From Lasioglossum baleicum (lineage: Eukaryota > Arthropoda > Insecta > Hymenoptera > Halictidae): a stretch of DNA of 64,000 nucleotides. Of the stretch, positions 1 to 12,400 are shown piece by piece. The DNA is taken from assembly GCF_051020765.1 (NCBI RefSeq), contig NC_134935.1, positions 11,905,579 through 11,969,578 of the forward strand, read 5' to 3'. Every line of letters starts with the position of its first letter. Within the stretch, counting starts at the first letter, position 1. Both the position numbers and the translations under genes were made by a program. A model generated the notes under the pieces. The model searched no databases. It was not told the origin of the DNA and saw only the letters and a list, made by a program, of their open reading frames with translations.

Positions 1-139
1 CGTACGCATAGTAATGGCAATCATTTACCTACATGTGAAAATTAATTCTAATGCGTTGATGAGGTGCAAACAAATGAAGATGCTTGGAGATCGCGACAAT
101 TCATTGATTCTACCAGATTACAATCAATTCAACCAAAAA

Positions 140-603
140 TATACAGGGTCAGTCACCTAACGTTGCCACCAATATCGAATGGTTTAGTGGGGCTCACATG
201 ATACCAAAAATATTTTTGTTTTTATGTGATTTTTTAGAGATATCAAGGTCACCTTCATTTTTTAAATAGAATGAGATATTTTCTAATACATCAATCGATG
301 CAGCTGGACATTCGTTATAAAAAGGTACTAACATATGTATGTCGAAAATTTAGTAGTTCAGGAGATATTTCAATTTAAATAATTCCAAGTTCCAGCTGCA
401 TCGATTGACGTATTAAAAAATACCTCATTCCATTTAAAAAATGAAGGTGACATTCATATCTCTAAAAAAATTACATAAAAACAAAAATTTTTTTGTTATC
501 GTATGAGCCCCATTTTACCATTTAACTTTGTCCTTCAGACATTTAAAATTTAAAAACAACACAGATATTTGAGGTGGCAACGTTAGGTAACTCACCCTGT
601 ATA
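140..603. mobile_element. Foldback MITE with TA ends (Tc1/mariner-like)
   Basis: The two ends form an inverted repeat. The left end at 140-170 begins TATACAGGGT and reaches CCTAACGTTGCCACC. The right end at 573-603 is its reverse complement with about 2 mismatches in 31. The inverted repeat continues inward: AT-rich arms from about 171-310 match about 395-535 in inverted order, both carrying GAAGGTGAC next to a T/A run and meeting at CAGCTG-containing sequence. The unpaired centre is roughly 80-90 bp. The right arm has about 45 extra bases (roughly 531-572) that the left arm lacks. TA lies at both outer edges, which fits a TA target duplication as used by Tc1/mariner elements. There is no coding capacity, so it is non-autonomous. 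The superfamily assignment rests only on the TA ends and the ACAGGGT terminus. Confidence 0.8.
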
Positions 604-890
604 CATATACATTCAACGATGTTCCTCGATCTGTTGAACATGAAAGTATTTCTAGTTCTGATCGAACCTGTATTCGGATTGTGATTAAATTAACCTCGAC
701 GTTCCAGAAGTACGATAAGAGTAGTCCAAGGGTTAACGAGAGATTTCGTGGCGGCTCTGAACGGTAGTCCCGTGGAATGGCGTGTCGAGCAATCGGCTCG
801 GCGTTCGACGCGACTCGCGCGATGAATCACGCGTGTCGGCGTCCGCGCGGGGTTCCGCTACAAGTTGCAATTCGATTTCGCCAGAAGGGA

Positions 891-930
891 CGGCGGCGAC
901 GACGTCGGCGTCGGCGTCGGGCGTCGGCGA
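891..930. repeat. CGGCGT-type GC-rich microsatellite
   Basis: An imperfect tandem of GACGGC, GACGTC and GGCGTC hexamers. It produces the arginine run in the overlapping forward frame, a reason to distrust that frame as a gene. Confidence 0.7.
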
Positions 931-3790
931 GAGGAGAGAAGCGAGGCGAGCGTCGTTTACCATCCGTTTCCACGGAGTATCAGCTCGGTGTACGCGCTTT
1001 AATCGCATTCGGACGCAATGTCGTGGAAAATTTCATTGGAGCGGAGGCGGAGAGGAGGCCTCCCGGCACCGTCGAGAGGAAGAGACGAGGATCGAAACAG
1101 AGTGGATCCCGCTGTGACTTTGTCTCGGCGTTTGCGGGACCCCCAGCCGCGTTCCCCGAGGCATTTGCATATCCACCGGTCGCCGCTCGCGAATGCAATC
1201 GCGACGCCGCTGTGCCGCGCTCGAATCTTTTTACGACGCCGCGAATTATGGCGTTACGATACCGTGCGCGCGTACATGCCCCTGATAAATGGATATCGCG
1301 TCGCGCACGCTGCTCCTTACGATATCTCCCGCTCGCGAAGCAATTCGCTTCTCGTGCCTGTCCCGCGACCATTTTCGCGATCGTTAACGATCGAGCGATC
1401 GTCCTGCAATCCTAATGCTCCAAGAAGTTGCTAAAAGTTATTCCAGAGAAGTTTACTCGTCCAAAAGAGTGACACCTGTATGTATTACAAAAATTTCAAA
1501 TTCGTTCCAGGTTATAGTATGTCGACATATTATCGGACACGAAATTGCCACCCACAAATTAAACGTTTGTTTCAGTTCATTTATTCCCTACAGAACAAGA
1601 GAGAGTGTAAATGTTCTCTCAAGTGAGTTCTCCCTGCACTAAATTGCAAGTATACGAAACGTTTTCTGAGAAAAGGAATTGCGTAGATTTTCCGAGTAGA
1701 AGCGCTGACGACACGGTGACGGGCAACCTTGCGAAAAGCCGTGTATCTTTACAGCCGATTAGAAAAACACTTCGTATGCGTGGGCCCGATAGAACTTCAA
1801 CGGAGGTTATTTACATTGTTAAAACCGGCGTATCTCTACCGGAGATATTTCACAGCGAAGAGTTGTGCCACCGTTTCTCTTTCTCGAGCGTGAACCAATC
1901 GCGAATGGTCGCAACGGATCTCTCGAGCGGACTCGCGAGTGAGCGTGCGATGTTCAAAATCGAGCACCGTCGGTTGCGGCACCGTTATCTTCACGGATCT
2001 GGCGAAAATCTCGGCCGCGAGGGCGTGACACGGCCCGACGTGGCCCGCGTCTGCAAAAATCCTTCGGAACTGGTAATTCCAGACGCGTCGCGGCTGCGTC
2101 CCGAGCCGAACGAGAGCGTTTCGTCATTATTCGAGCCGCGTGCCATTTGATGCCGTCGTTACACGTCGGAGCAATGAGACGTAAAGGTGTGGCCGGTTGC
2201 CAGTGATGCGTGCACCGTCTATTTGTACACAGTGTTTCGTTTCGAGCTGATACACGCGCCCGGTGGTATCTCACCTTAACCGGGAATAATTATGCTCGCA
2301 AATTCCGCCTCGGATCGCCGCACTTTTCCCCGCGGAAAACCACCGTGGACATGAAAAACGCCGGTTTATCATCTTGATCCGAGATGATAGGAGAAAATAG
2401 GTACCAAACCGTGAGGAGGAAATTTTATAAAGTTATTCAATTTTTGGGAACACTCAACATTCTATATTTTAATCCTCCGGAAGTCAGGTATGGTTAAATT
2501 AGCCCCAGCAGTCTTACACCTGCTATTTTGAAATACACTGATAAAAAGATGTTCGCCATTTTTAAGAGACAAATCCTTATTTTGTTTGGATCTGATCTTA
2601 TTATAAAGTGGCCGCAGATTCTCGAGGTGAAAGTGTCGCAGCAACACTTACTGATGAAACATTGGCATAAAGCGGTCATAAAAAAGCTGCGGCTTATGGG
2701 GCATCTGGAAGCAGCTAATTACAACCGCGCAAAATATATCGCTTCTCCAAGTTTTAAGACCGGTGTGTACCGAATAATCGTTTTTACTTGGGCAAACAAA
2801 TAATTTTCACGAAAGGCGTACGTGTGTGTCAGTGCGAAAAGTTTCGTCAGTGTTAACAAGTACGGTCCGAGTTGTCGGTTAAAGAGTGTTCAAGAGTAAA
2901 GGGTTTAACGACGTAGCAGTACAGGGGGTGTGAGGCGGTTCTTTCCTCGCGCCTTCGAGCAAATAAACTCGCGATCCGAAGTCTGAATGGGGGAGAGACA
3001 AGGGGGATGTAACAGGCCGAGTGGGCCGGACCGGTGCATTTACATTTACAACGAGACTGATTGAATCTTGATTGAAAATCCACTTAATTAACGACGCGAG
3101 CCATTATGTTTATCGCCGGCGAAACTGGCCGTGCGTTGTGGACGCCCCCGTGCTGTGTTCGCCTGCCGAGGGGAACCGACGAAATGTTTGGCAAATGCGT
3201 AACACGGCCAATCTTCGATCCACCGCGTCATTCGGTTCTCCGATCCCGCGTTTCCTTGGAACGATATTTACGAGCGGCCGACTCGTCGTTTGACGAGGCC
3301 CGAGATAAACTCGTTATTTCGGGGACGATCAGCCGTTTCTGCGCCGCCGTTGTTTCCCCGTAGACCGTCGCTCATTTGCTTAACAATCGAGCGAAACAAG
3401 GCTCCGGGTTTGGTCGACCTCTTAGTAATTCGTACTCGATCTATCCTCGTAACTATTACGATCCAACTCGTCATTTCTCTTTCATTAATTAAAATTAATT
3501 AAATTTGATTTTTTGTATTCGTGATAAAAATTAATCGGAGCGTCGCATGGATCGGTAGAACGGCGGAGCACCGGTCGACTAAAAATTGTAAAGGTGCAAC
3601 GAAGGCGTAGGATAGAGTCGCAACTTCCCGGCAAAGGGGAAGAAGCAGGTTGTGCAGTTTGCGCGAGAGAAATCTGGTCGGCGTTGTCCCGCTATGGGAG
3701 CGAGGACTGTTTGGTGTAGCGGCATCGACGAATATCGATCCATCAATACCACCCAATGCGGTGAACGCGGCGCGGCCAGGTCCCGCGGAC

Positions 3791-3822
3791 CGCGATCGAT
3801 CGTTCGATCGATCGATCGTCGA
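3791..3822. repeat. GATC/CGAT palindromic simple repeat
   Basis: Reiterated CGATCGAT units give a self-complementary 32-bp stretch that could fold into a hairpin on either strand. No function is implied by the sequence. Confidence 0.65.
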
Positions 3823-6117
3823 AGCTGCTCGCTGGTCGCGCAATTTGCAGGATCGATGCTCGTGCAAGCCCCACCACTCGGCGGTGCGGTGGACTGGCCA
3901 GGGGCGCGCAAAAAATCGCTCGTTAATTGGGATCAAGACGTAACCCCTCGAGCACGCGGACGTATAGGGACATGCCGCGGTAGTTACACGTATCCCACAG
4001 GTACCGCGGGTGCCTTCTGTGGATCACGGGCCCGCGCGCACACATCGATCGTGAGCGCACCGCTCGGTCGTCGCGCCGCTACGTAAGCGCCGCTGCCACC
4101 AGAAATAACAAACGACGTGCGATCCTAATTAATTACTTGTCCACTAATTACTGTAATTATATGTTGCCACACCCGCCCGGCCGTTCGTATCCTCGCCCCC
4201 CTCCCTTCTCCTCGCGGCCTCGTCCCGCCTCTCCTCCGCCGATCGTTGACCAGCGTGCGGAGGGGAAGGATTCGTAGCGATGTTTATTTTCAGCCTGCCA
4301 CTCGCGGCAAATCTGCTCGTAATTTCTCTCACGTGTCTTCGCGCGCGCGATCGACCGTCCGCGTTGCTTCAACGTTTACCTACCCCGCAGCTAATATCGC
4401 GCCGAGGCATGCTAGATACGAGCGTAATGACACCTGGCTGTCGCCGATCCTCTCCTCGCAAGAAAAGTATGTTCGCCGACCCTCAGACCTGACAAACACA
4501 AGGTCTTTCGAAAAACGGTATTCAAGCTTTTACGCGTTTGCCGAGCTTATGCTTCGACAGTCCCTGACGCGCTGTTTTGACTTATGAGATACTAAACTGT
4601 TGAATCAATTGTGAATGATACCTAACTGTTCATTGTTTCAGCGATTCAGACATTTTTAAGAAACTACGATCCGCTAGGTGGGAACAGTTACAACAGGTGT
4701 CCATCGCGCACCGGGCTTCTGAATATCACAAACGTAGCCTTTTTACTGCGCGTAGCTGTATTCGATCGTCACGACCCGATCTTTATGGCGTGGTACTCAA
4801 ACGAACGTGCATATTTCATGTCCAATTCTCCCGTCGTTATCACGGTGACGATCAATGCGGAATATTATATAGATGTCCAGGTGCAATTTAACATTCTCGT
4901 AAGAGTGTACAACGACTTCGAAGAGTGTAAACTTCGTTCATGATGGAAAGATCAGGAAGAGCTCGGTAGCCTAACTTCGAGACGACCTCGAATCTCCGAT
5001 CCGTAGTAGTTTCACGATTTTCTGTATTGGCCGAGTGTACGAATCGCGGAGACTCAGGGGACACGGGTGCGGGAGAACGAAGAATTTTGGGGGATTCCGA
5101 TGCGGCGGGGCCCGCTAAATTGGCCCGTCGTGCACCGCGCACGACAAGAAATATGACAGCGGATCGGGGCCGATGATCGGAATAAAGGATCGAGGGCGGT
5201 TGGCCGAACGACAGGTGACACCGGCAAAAAGCCACCGTCTCCAGGATTACGAAAGAGGCGGTGCGTTTCATACTTGGCCTGATGAGAGACTGTCCGATCA
5301 TGGTAGAGGCCGCGCGTCCGCTCCGGAGGATCGGGTTCGACGCGGCTCTTACGTGAAAACAAGAAGACGAACGCTCGGAGAAAACGTGAGACGACCGGGT
5401 CGGGCTGCGGCGGGAGCGAATGGGAGACGGGAGAAAGAAAAGAGTTGTCCATGCTCGGCCTTTGTCTCCAATTAACCGACCTCCGCGGACAAATTAGGTC
5501 GCGTCTGCTACGTGGGTATAACGATCGTGTGTACCTCGGTTTCGTCGCGGGATCGAGCTTCTGCCGAACCATCCTTGGAGAACAGAGATAAGAGGACGCG
5601 CCGAGAGGGGAGCTCGTCCTTCGGAGAGGATCTCCCGCATCGTCGAACACCAGTTCTCCGCTCCTGGAGTTCGTCTAAAACGGTAGGATTCGCTGATCAG
5701 TTTCGTTATTGGCAAAGCGTTCCCCCGCTCCCTACGATTTTCAAAGTCTTCCGTCTTTTTATCGAGTCATGCGGTATAGTAATTGGCTAGGTGGGTTAAA
5801 TCGAAGACGTTGAAGAGTCGTGCGTACTTAAATTGAGGGCGGTTTCAATTATCTCGATCTGTAATTTAGATCGCCTGGTAAGGTCGCTCGAAGAAGGTAG
5901 AATTTTCATAGAAGTGCAGACGAAGCGCAGATGAAGGGCCATTCGGCGGATAGTGCGGTACGCAGAACAGTATGCCCACGATATTAACCTCTCGGTGGTG
6001 TGTATGATTGGGCCAGCAGATGTCACTCGTTATGTAAATGGCCGAGTGTTTACGAGGGGACACCTTCGGTAACTAGCTGCTCCACTCGCTGGTCCGTCGT
6101 AATGATGCGCTAGAAAT

Positions 6118-6245
6118 GTCTTTTCGTCTTTTTGTCTCTCCTCCTGTTCCTCGTATTGCCTCCTCCTCATCCTCCTCCACTTCTTCTTCTTGTTCTTGTT
6201 CTTCTTCCTCTTCTTCTGCTGCCCCCCTCCCCATTCCTCCTCCGC
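6118..6245 (+). repeat. Pyrimidine-rich TTC/TCC tract
   Basis: About 125 bp of nearly pure C and T on the + strand, with TCC, TTC and TTG triplet repeats. The opposite-strand frame through it encodes lysine/arginine/glutamate repeats and is an artefact of the tract. Confidence 0.75.
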
Positions 6246-7112
6246 CATGTGTTCGTTGACTCGTTCGTCAATATTCTTTGGCGAATGGGTCTGGTTGGTT
6301 GCTTTTGCTGGCTCCTCGCGAGCAAAATAATCGTCTGTCCACTTGACAGCGAGCCTGGCGGAAGATTCATTTAGTTCCCGCGTCGCGGTGTTTACAACTC
6401 TCGACGCGACTGCGTAATCGTTACTGGCAGAGAGAAAGAGAGAGAGTCTCATTCAATGTCAGTTTCCAGTTTCGCTCGGATAGTTCTATTTTCCATCCGC
6501 GAAAACGCGGAACACGAAGACGCCGCGCTCGAATTTAACATCGAACTACTTTATTATTCACCGTCGTCGCGATCTCTCAAGGTTGCTTCTCGGAATCGCT
6601 CGAGATCAAGATTAACTCCGTACCGGTGGACATCAGGCTATCCGCGGCTCGAGTCTAAACATCGTTCGATCAACATGCCCATCTTCATTTCTCTAACATT
6701 ATCGCCCGGTCCTATTTCCAGCGCGTTTAATAGATTCGTAGATATTCGCGAAACTGTAAAATTGCCCAAGAACAAACTACCAACAAGAAGTCGAGCAAGA
6801 TCTTCGTAACACCTCGTTCGCCTCATCCGATCGTAGGATGACGGCGCAGTTTATACAACTTGATTGCTAGTTTACTTTCGTCGATCTCAGATTCCTGATT
6901 CTTAATAGCTCCGATAGAAACTGGAAATTACGTAGAATGTAAACAGCGAGAGCTGTGTATCGTTTATGTTGTGTGAATTGATGCTAGTGTTCCGAGTGCT
7001 CTCGTTAATAGCCGGTTGTCGATACGATCTAGTAAAGAGATCCGTCAGTTTGTGTGTTGATTTTACACAGCATCGTTCGTAGTACTAAATTCGCTGTGTT
7101 CCCACAGTCCAT

Positions 7113-7140
7113 GGACTGCGGATTTTATGCACATTTATGA
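7113..7140 (+). repeat. Dispersed short repeat, copy 1
   Basis: A copy of a short motif seen five times in this window, with core CTGCGGATTTTATGCA followed by ATTTATGA. It most resembles the copy at 55284-55310. Origin unknown; it could be the conserved end of an interspersed element. Confidence 0.45.
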
Positions 7141-9129
7141 GAAACACGAGTGGTACCATTTTACAGGATAGAGAGATTAAAAGAATTCAGAATGTTGATG
7201 TACTATTTTCAGTATAAGAATAATGAAAGAAATTTTTCTAAATTACTGTCTTGCAATCAATGCAATTTTTGTTCAATTTATCAAGGTAAGCTCCAGAGTA
7301 TAAATGTCTGCATCAGCAACAAGAATGTTCATTCACGTTGGACGTTTCTATAGCAGAGTCTTAGTCGGCCGACTCTTCCGGGTGTTTGTTGCGTGAACCC
7401 AGCAACGCTTAGAAAGACATCGGATGATCCCACGTTAATTACCCCGAGTTGAGTCGAATCGTGTGTTCGGTTCGCATCTTCGGCTCCGGCAGTGGCAAGG
7501 TCGCGCGTGTACGGCTCCTCGCTGTCGCGAGATCGTATCTGGCCGATGACGCGGGCAGCGATCATCGCTCCGCGTTCGCTGTATCTTGATCTTCGCGAGA
7601 CAAGGCTCCGGTTATTTGAAAGTTTTTCGCCTCGCCTCCTGTCCGGCTGCGCGCCAGACGGAACAACGCGGCCACAGTGCCGCAAAAAATTTCGGTACCC
7701 GAGGGACCGGGTACGACGACTTTACGCGGGCCCTGATCAATCTTATCGGCTCCGATCGATTAATCTTCCATGTAAAGCGTTTTAATTGCCGACTTAAGTA
7801 TACACGATTACAAGAAAGTCTCGCAGCGCGCGCAATTAAGCGGGCTTAATTTATGTCCAAGAATTTATGGAAATCTTTCGGGCCGGGCAGTGCTCGACAT
7901 GACAGGAAGACTCGCACAATGATCGACGGGATTACTCGTTCTTTCGCGAGCATCTATTCCAAATTTAACGCAGTTCAAGACTGATCTGATCAGAAAGAAA
8001 AATTCATTCGATTGTTTGCATTGAGAAGACCTTGGTTCGTTTAAAATCGGGGATTTAAATACAGGAGAGCGTTTCGGGGTTTCTTGTCTGATCGCTATAG
8101 TGGAAAGAGGTTAGCGGGATCTATCCGAGGATCGAGATCAACGAGTTTCACTGCGGGTCGCGCGGATTTCCCGTGTATCGGTGGACAAAGAACCGCTGTT
8201 CCGCGGAGACAAAGGAAGGGCGCAGCAGCCGAAGAAAGCGGGCTTAATCAGCTCGGCCGCGGCAGCCGCCTAAACAAATCAAAGTGAATTAACCCGGCAG
8301 TAACGTGTCCGCGTAGAAAGCCCAGCGAAGCAGGCAATAAAACACGAATTTTCAGATAAACGAGAGAATGGAAACCTTTATTGCGGGTCGCGCGGCGGGC
8401 AGGACCATAAATAAAGCCGCATTGTGCGTGAACAGTGTCGCCCGGCGGGCCCCGAGAATGGCAGAAAACCGGCGGAGATGCGAAAGCCAAGAAAGAGCGA
8501 CAGAGGAGCAGAGAGTTCGCTTTGTGGGTATCTTCTCGTTTCTCGCGACGCGGTGCCACGTAACAAGACTCGGGACTCTGCGTCTAATTGCGTTAGATAG
8601 CACCGGCCTTATTAATAACCCCCGCGACGGAGGGATTATCCTGGCAGGAAGATATCCAGGAACGAAGGAAACGAGTCCTGGCCGCGGCGGGGACCGCGTG
8701 AGAGGCGAGAGATAGTGGACACGGCATTTCACTTAATGATAACCCGTCTCCTTTCGCCCCTTCTGGGCCCCTCGCCCCACCCGTCGCCCGCCACTCTCGT
8801 CCTCGACGGTGAAAAGGATCGAGAGGATCGCAGGAAGACCGGACTCTTCTCTGCGTCCACCTTCTCTGACTCCCTCGCGTTCCGCTTGTCCTTGCCTCTA
8901 TCGTCGAGCCGATCTGAGCGACGGCACCGGTATCGAGGAACGACAGTCGCCACAAAAATTCTTTATAACTATGCTCAATCCACTTGGCCTCTCGCGCGTG
9001 CACCACCATTCTTTCGTTCGCCGAAAATCATCGAAGTTCGTTTTCTCGAATCCTGGGCACTCGAAATGAGACGACTGGAACGAACATCCTTAACAGAAGA
9101 TCGCAATATCTAGCTTCAGGATAAACCCT

Positions 9130-9480
9130 GATGTCAATAACCAAGATGTTCTACAATGTTCAATCATGCACTCAAATATAATATGGTCACGCAAGAGCCT
9201 GAAAACATTAAAGAATCTTTAAAAAGAAATTAGCAGTGAGTGTCCGGTTATTGACAGAAGGATTCAACACCAAGTTCCCAACAGTGGGAAGAATTGTATT
9301 TACTGGTGGAGGATTGTACTAGCGCAGGTCGGATCGATGACATTGTGTTAGGCGAGTGCTCAGCCTAGAATTGTATTCATGCAATTCTACCTTTAGGTCT
9401 AGTCACTGCTGAGAGGGAGAAGGGAAAGATTAGGAAACATTGTCTTAGCCTCTTTCTAAGCTAATCTAACTGGCAGCGAG
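9130..9480. other. AT-rich island with weak inverted repeats
   Basis: TGTCAATAACC at about 9133-9143 recurs inverted as GGTTATTGACA at about 9246-9256, an 11-bp perfect pair about 100 bp apart. A small stem-loop lies at 9367-9388, with AGAATTG pairing with CAATTCT across an 8-nt loop. This may be a decayed small transposon, but there is no clear target duplication and no coding capacity. Confidence 0.35.
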
Positions 9481-12400
9481 GCACGATAATACTTCGCGGC
9501 TCTAGTTGCGGATGAAATGCTAAGGTTTGTCATCGGGATACCGGTTTCGCGTTGAAAAACGACGTTTCCCACGCTCCGACCGGATAATATCTATCCGAGC
9601 ATAAAGCGAGGCGTGTAGACAACTCGGTCCTCGTTTCTCGGTCTCCTCCTTCCCCGAAAGGATTCTTTCGTCCTGGCGAGAGGAGTCGACATAACTCGAT
9701 GCTGGAAGGGGATTTGCATGCGCGTGCGAAATCGCCACGGTGTCTCGTTACAAGCCGGGCGTCATCGGCGTCGTCATCGTCCTGGTGCTGGCCGACAACG
9801 CCAGGCCAGGGAACGCCGCGTGTATACGGCTGGGCCCTTACGGATCGTCGATGCAACATTGACAAACTAGGTATGCAAATACCTACTGCAAATACCCGGG
9901 GTAACGGCCGGCGATCAAAAGTCATGTAATGGTATGGCCACCATCAAGGCGAATGGCCGTGGCGTGGGTGTAGCGGAACGTTCGCGAAGATAAGACGAAG
10001 ATAGCCGTGGACGGAACGAGAACGCCGCTGCCTGGGTACCTCGAACACGTTCTTTCGCCGGGGGATCGTTTCACGAATGCGTCAACGCCGCTCGATCTCC
10101 GTTTCGAAAGAATATACCTACAGGATAGCTATTACAAATCTTGCTAACGAAACAACCGTAGTGGATATAGTTTCTCGCGAATATCTCAGAAACTAAGCGA
10201 GATCGCTGCTAATGTCGGGAGGAAAAAGTTGTTCGGAATGTTGAGATTTATGACATATCCAAAAATCATCGAGATCGGATGGTAGAATGGTTATCCAACA
10301 GAATTCAGTACGAACGCATAAAGATGAGCAGTTTTTGTGGTCGAGAGGAGTTCATCAGGATCGCTCCCGCAGCACACGAGGCTAATTGCCATTGGAATAT
10401 CTGCCTCGCGTTGCAAGGAATGATTCGCCCGGCGAAACCGCCGGACCGTGGAGAATCGTCCCCCGAAATCATTAGTATACAAGGTGCAAGTATCCCGCAT
10501 AACTAAGCGGGCGCGTCTTCGGCGTGGCTGGCACTCTAGCTCGCCACTTACCGGACACATGGCGGATAATAACGCGAAGAAGAAACTAGCTGCTGCCCTC
10601 CGAGTCCTGGCCGGCGACCCTGGTTACCGTCCCCGACAGAGTATACGGCTCTCTCGTACGCCGCGCCGCGAGGATTCCTCGCGCTGAGAACGGTTAGCGC
10701 ACGCAGACGCGTCCGGAATGCTAGCAAAACCGTCGCGCGCGATGGAATCGTGCGCTCTAGGTGACCATTTGCTGCGTCCTCGCCCGCGGTATTCCTGCCC
10801 GGTGCACGGAAATTCGGAGTATGCGCGAATACTAGCGATCACCTTGGTATTTTCGCACTAACGCTGCTATAATTGATTTCTTATTTACCGCGGGCAACCG
10901 TTCCCGGAAGCGGCGGGCTCTCTACCACGCGGCCGACTGGCAAAGACCGCTCACAGAGATCGAGGATTGCACCGCTCGGGATTCGAAGTGCCGCGGAATT
11001 CCCAGTATTTCGCTTCTTCGTCGATGCCGGACTTGAAGAGGAATCCATAGTACACGGCTCGAAAGAATCAAATAAATGTTATAGAGTATCAGACGGGAGC
11101 AAGGGTCGGCTCTTTGGCACCGCTCTCGATTGCTAAAACCAGCGACAGAAGATTAGACTCGTCGGAGTAGGCGGTCTGTGCTTTTGCCTGGTGTAGATGG
11201 TGTTGGAGGGTGGTTGCGAGAGGAAGAATCGTTCCTTTTGTTCTGAGAATAATCTGGCACCTTGCTAACCTTAATAGCTACCCGACGCTTTAGAAATATG
11301 AGTTTTGCTGATGTATTTACCAATGACAATCTTGAAGGGCGTTGCCCAGGAAATTTTTCCTTCATAGAACTCGAACAGCTATTCGACATTAGCGGGAAGT
11401 GGACGCGCCCGAAAAATTTTCGTGGAAGGTTCGCGGAAACGGGGATCGTCGAGCGAAATAGAAGCAAGCTAGTGGAAGACAAAGAACGGTCGAGTGCGTC
11501 CAGAGGCGAACGGAATCACAAATTAGGCACGAGGTCCTCGCGGGTCAAAAGATGTCCTGCTCTCTCGGGCCTGGCTCGCATACCGAGCCGCAGCCATAGC
11601 CACAGCCGCAGCCACCGCCGCGCCGCCGAGCAAAAAGTACAAAACTGGTGACCCGGCTGAGGGGCCCCTGGTCCTCCTGCCGTTCGCCTCGGAACCACCA
11701 TACTTTTTGCCGACACTCCGCGTACGAGAACGAACTGTGTCCGGCGCGAACGTCAGCAGAATGTAAAATATGCAACACGCCGACTCGTTCCTGTCCGCCG
11801 ACAGTTCGCGCAGAAGCCACGGAATTACGAAACGCGGCCGACATTAGGACCCCTGCCTCCCGCCTCTGCGAATATTCTATTCCACGAGGCGTCCGAGTCT
11901 TTCGATGGTTCAGAACGTTTGTAAACGCTGTAACTACCAATCTTCGAAAGTGCCTAGTCAGTATTGGATTATAAAAGTAATGAGACTCTCGATGCGACCG
12001 CATAATTCACAGGGGTACACAAGAAAGACAGTATCTCAAGGAAATGAACATTTTCACTAAAATAGATTAGGTTGTTGCATTTGAAACGTCCGATTTTAGA
12101 ATGCAAATGCCATGAAGCATTTTGATCGGGAAATACAGCCAGCAGGTTTATTATCATTTTAAGGTACAAACCGGTACTCTAAGGTCGTACCTTTTCAATT
12201 TTTGAAGAAGAAAAGAGTCGATGTAATTAAGCGAGATTTGTATTAGACAATTTAGAATTTTCGTGTAAAAGTTTCATTGAATATCGATGACTGTTATAAG
12301 GTGTGTACATGATTCCGAGAGTCAAGTGTCTCGGAGAGCGTGCGTCGTAAGTTCAAAGTTAAGGTTCGCATACCTGCGCCATACGTTCGAGTAGACAATG

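Larger units (their letters stand above)
604..4600. other. GC-rich non-coding stretch, no gene seen
   Basis: Mostly CpG-rich unique sequence. Overlapping open frames at 733-1434 and 3499-4086 run on both strands through low-complexity, arginine-rich translations and have no recognisable domain. A short AT-rich island at about 2440-2870 could be an old mobile-element fragment, but I found no paired ends. Only the simple repeats listed separately stand out. Confidence 0.6.
4601..9129. other. Non-coding stretch, no gene seen
   Basis: Alternating GC-rich and AT-rich unique sequence. There is a reasonable isolated 3' splice site at 4622-4641: CTAAC branch-like sequence, then TTCATTGTTTCAG. No good donor or open exon follows it. 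The frames here are short and unrecognised. Contains the pyrimidine tract at 6118-6245 and one copy of a dispersed repeat at 7113-7140. Confidence 0.55.

Noticed and set aside
777..1415. 212-codon frame on +
   Set aside because: It contains an arginine run made by a GC-rich microsatellite and overlaps four other frames. No recognisable domain.
2462..2803. Opposing frames in an AT-rich island, possibly transposon-derived
   Set aside because: Neither translation matches a transposase motif I know, and no inverted ends or target duplication were found.
4622..4641. Isolated acceptor-like site with CTAAC and TTTCAG
   Set aside because: No good donor follows at exon distance, and single acceptor-like sites are expected by chance in 64 kb.
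9130..9260. 11-bp inverted repeat as a MITE
   Set aside because: The arms are short, with no terminal target duplication, so it is listed only as a weak island.
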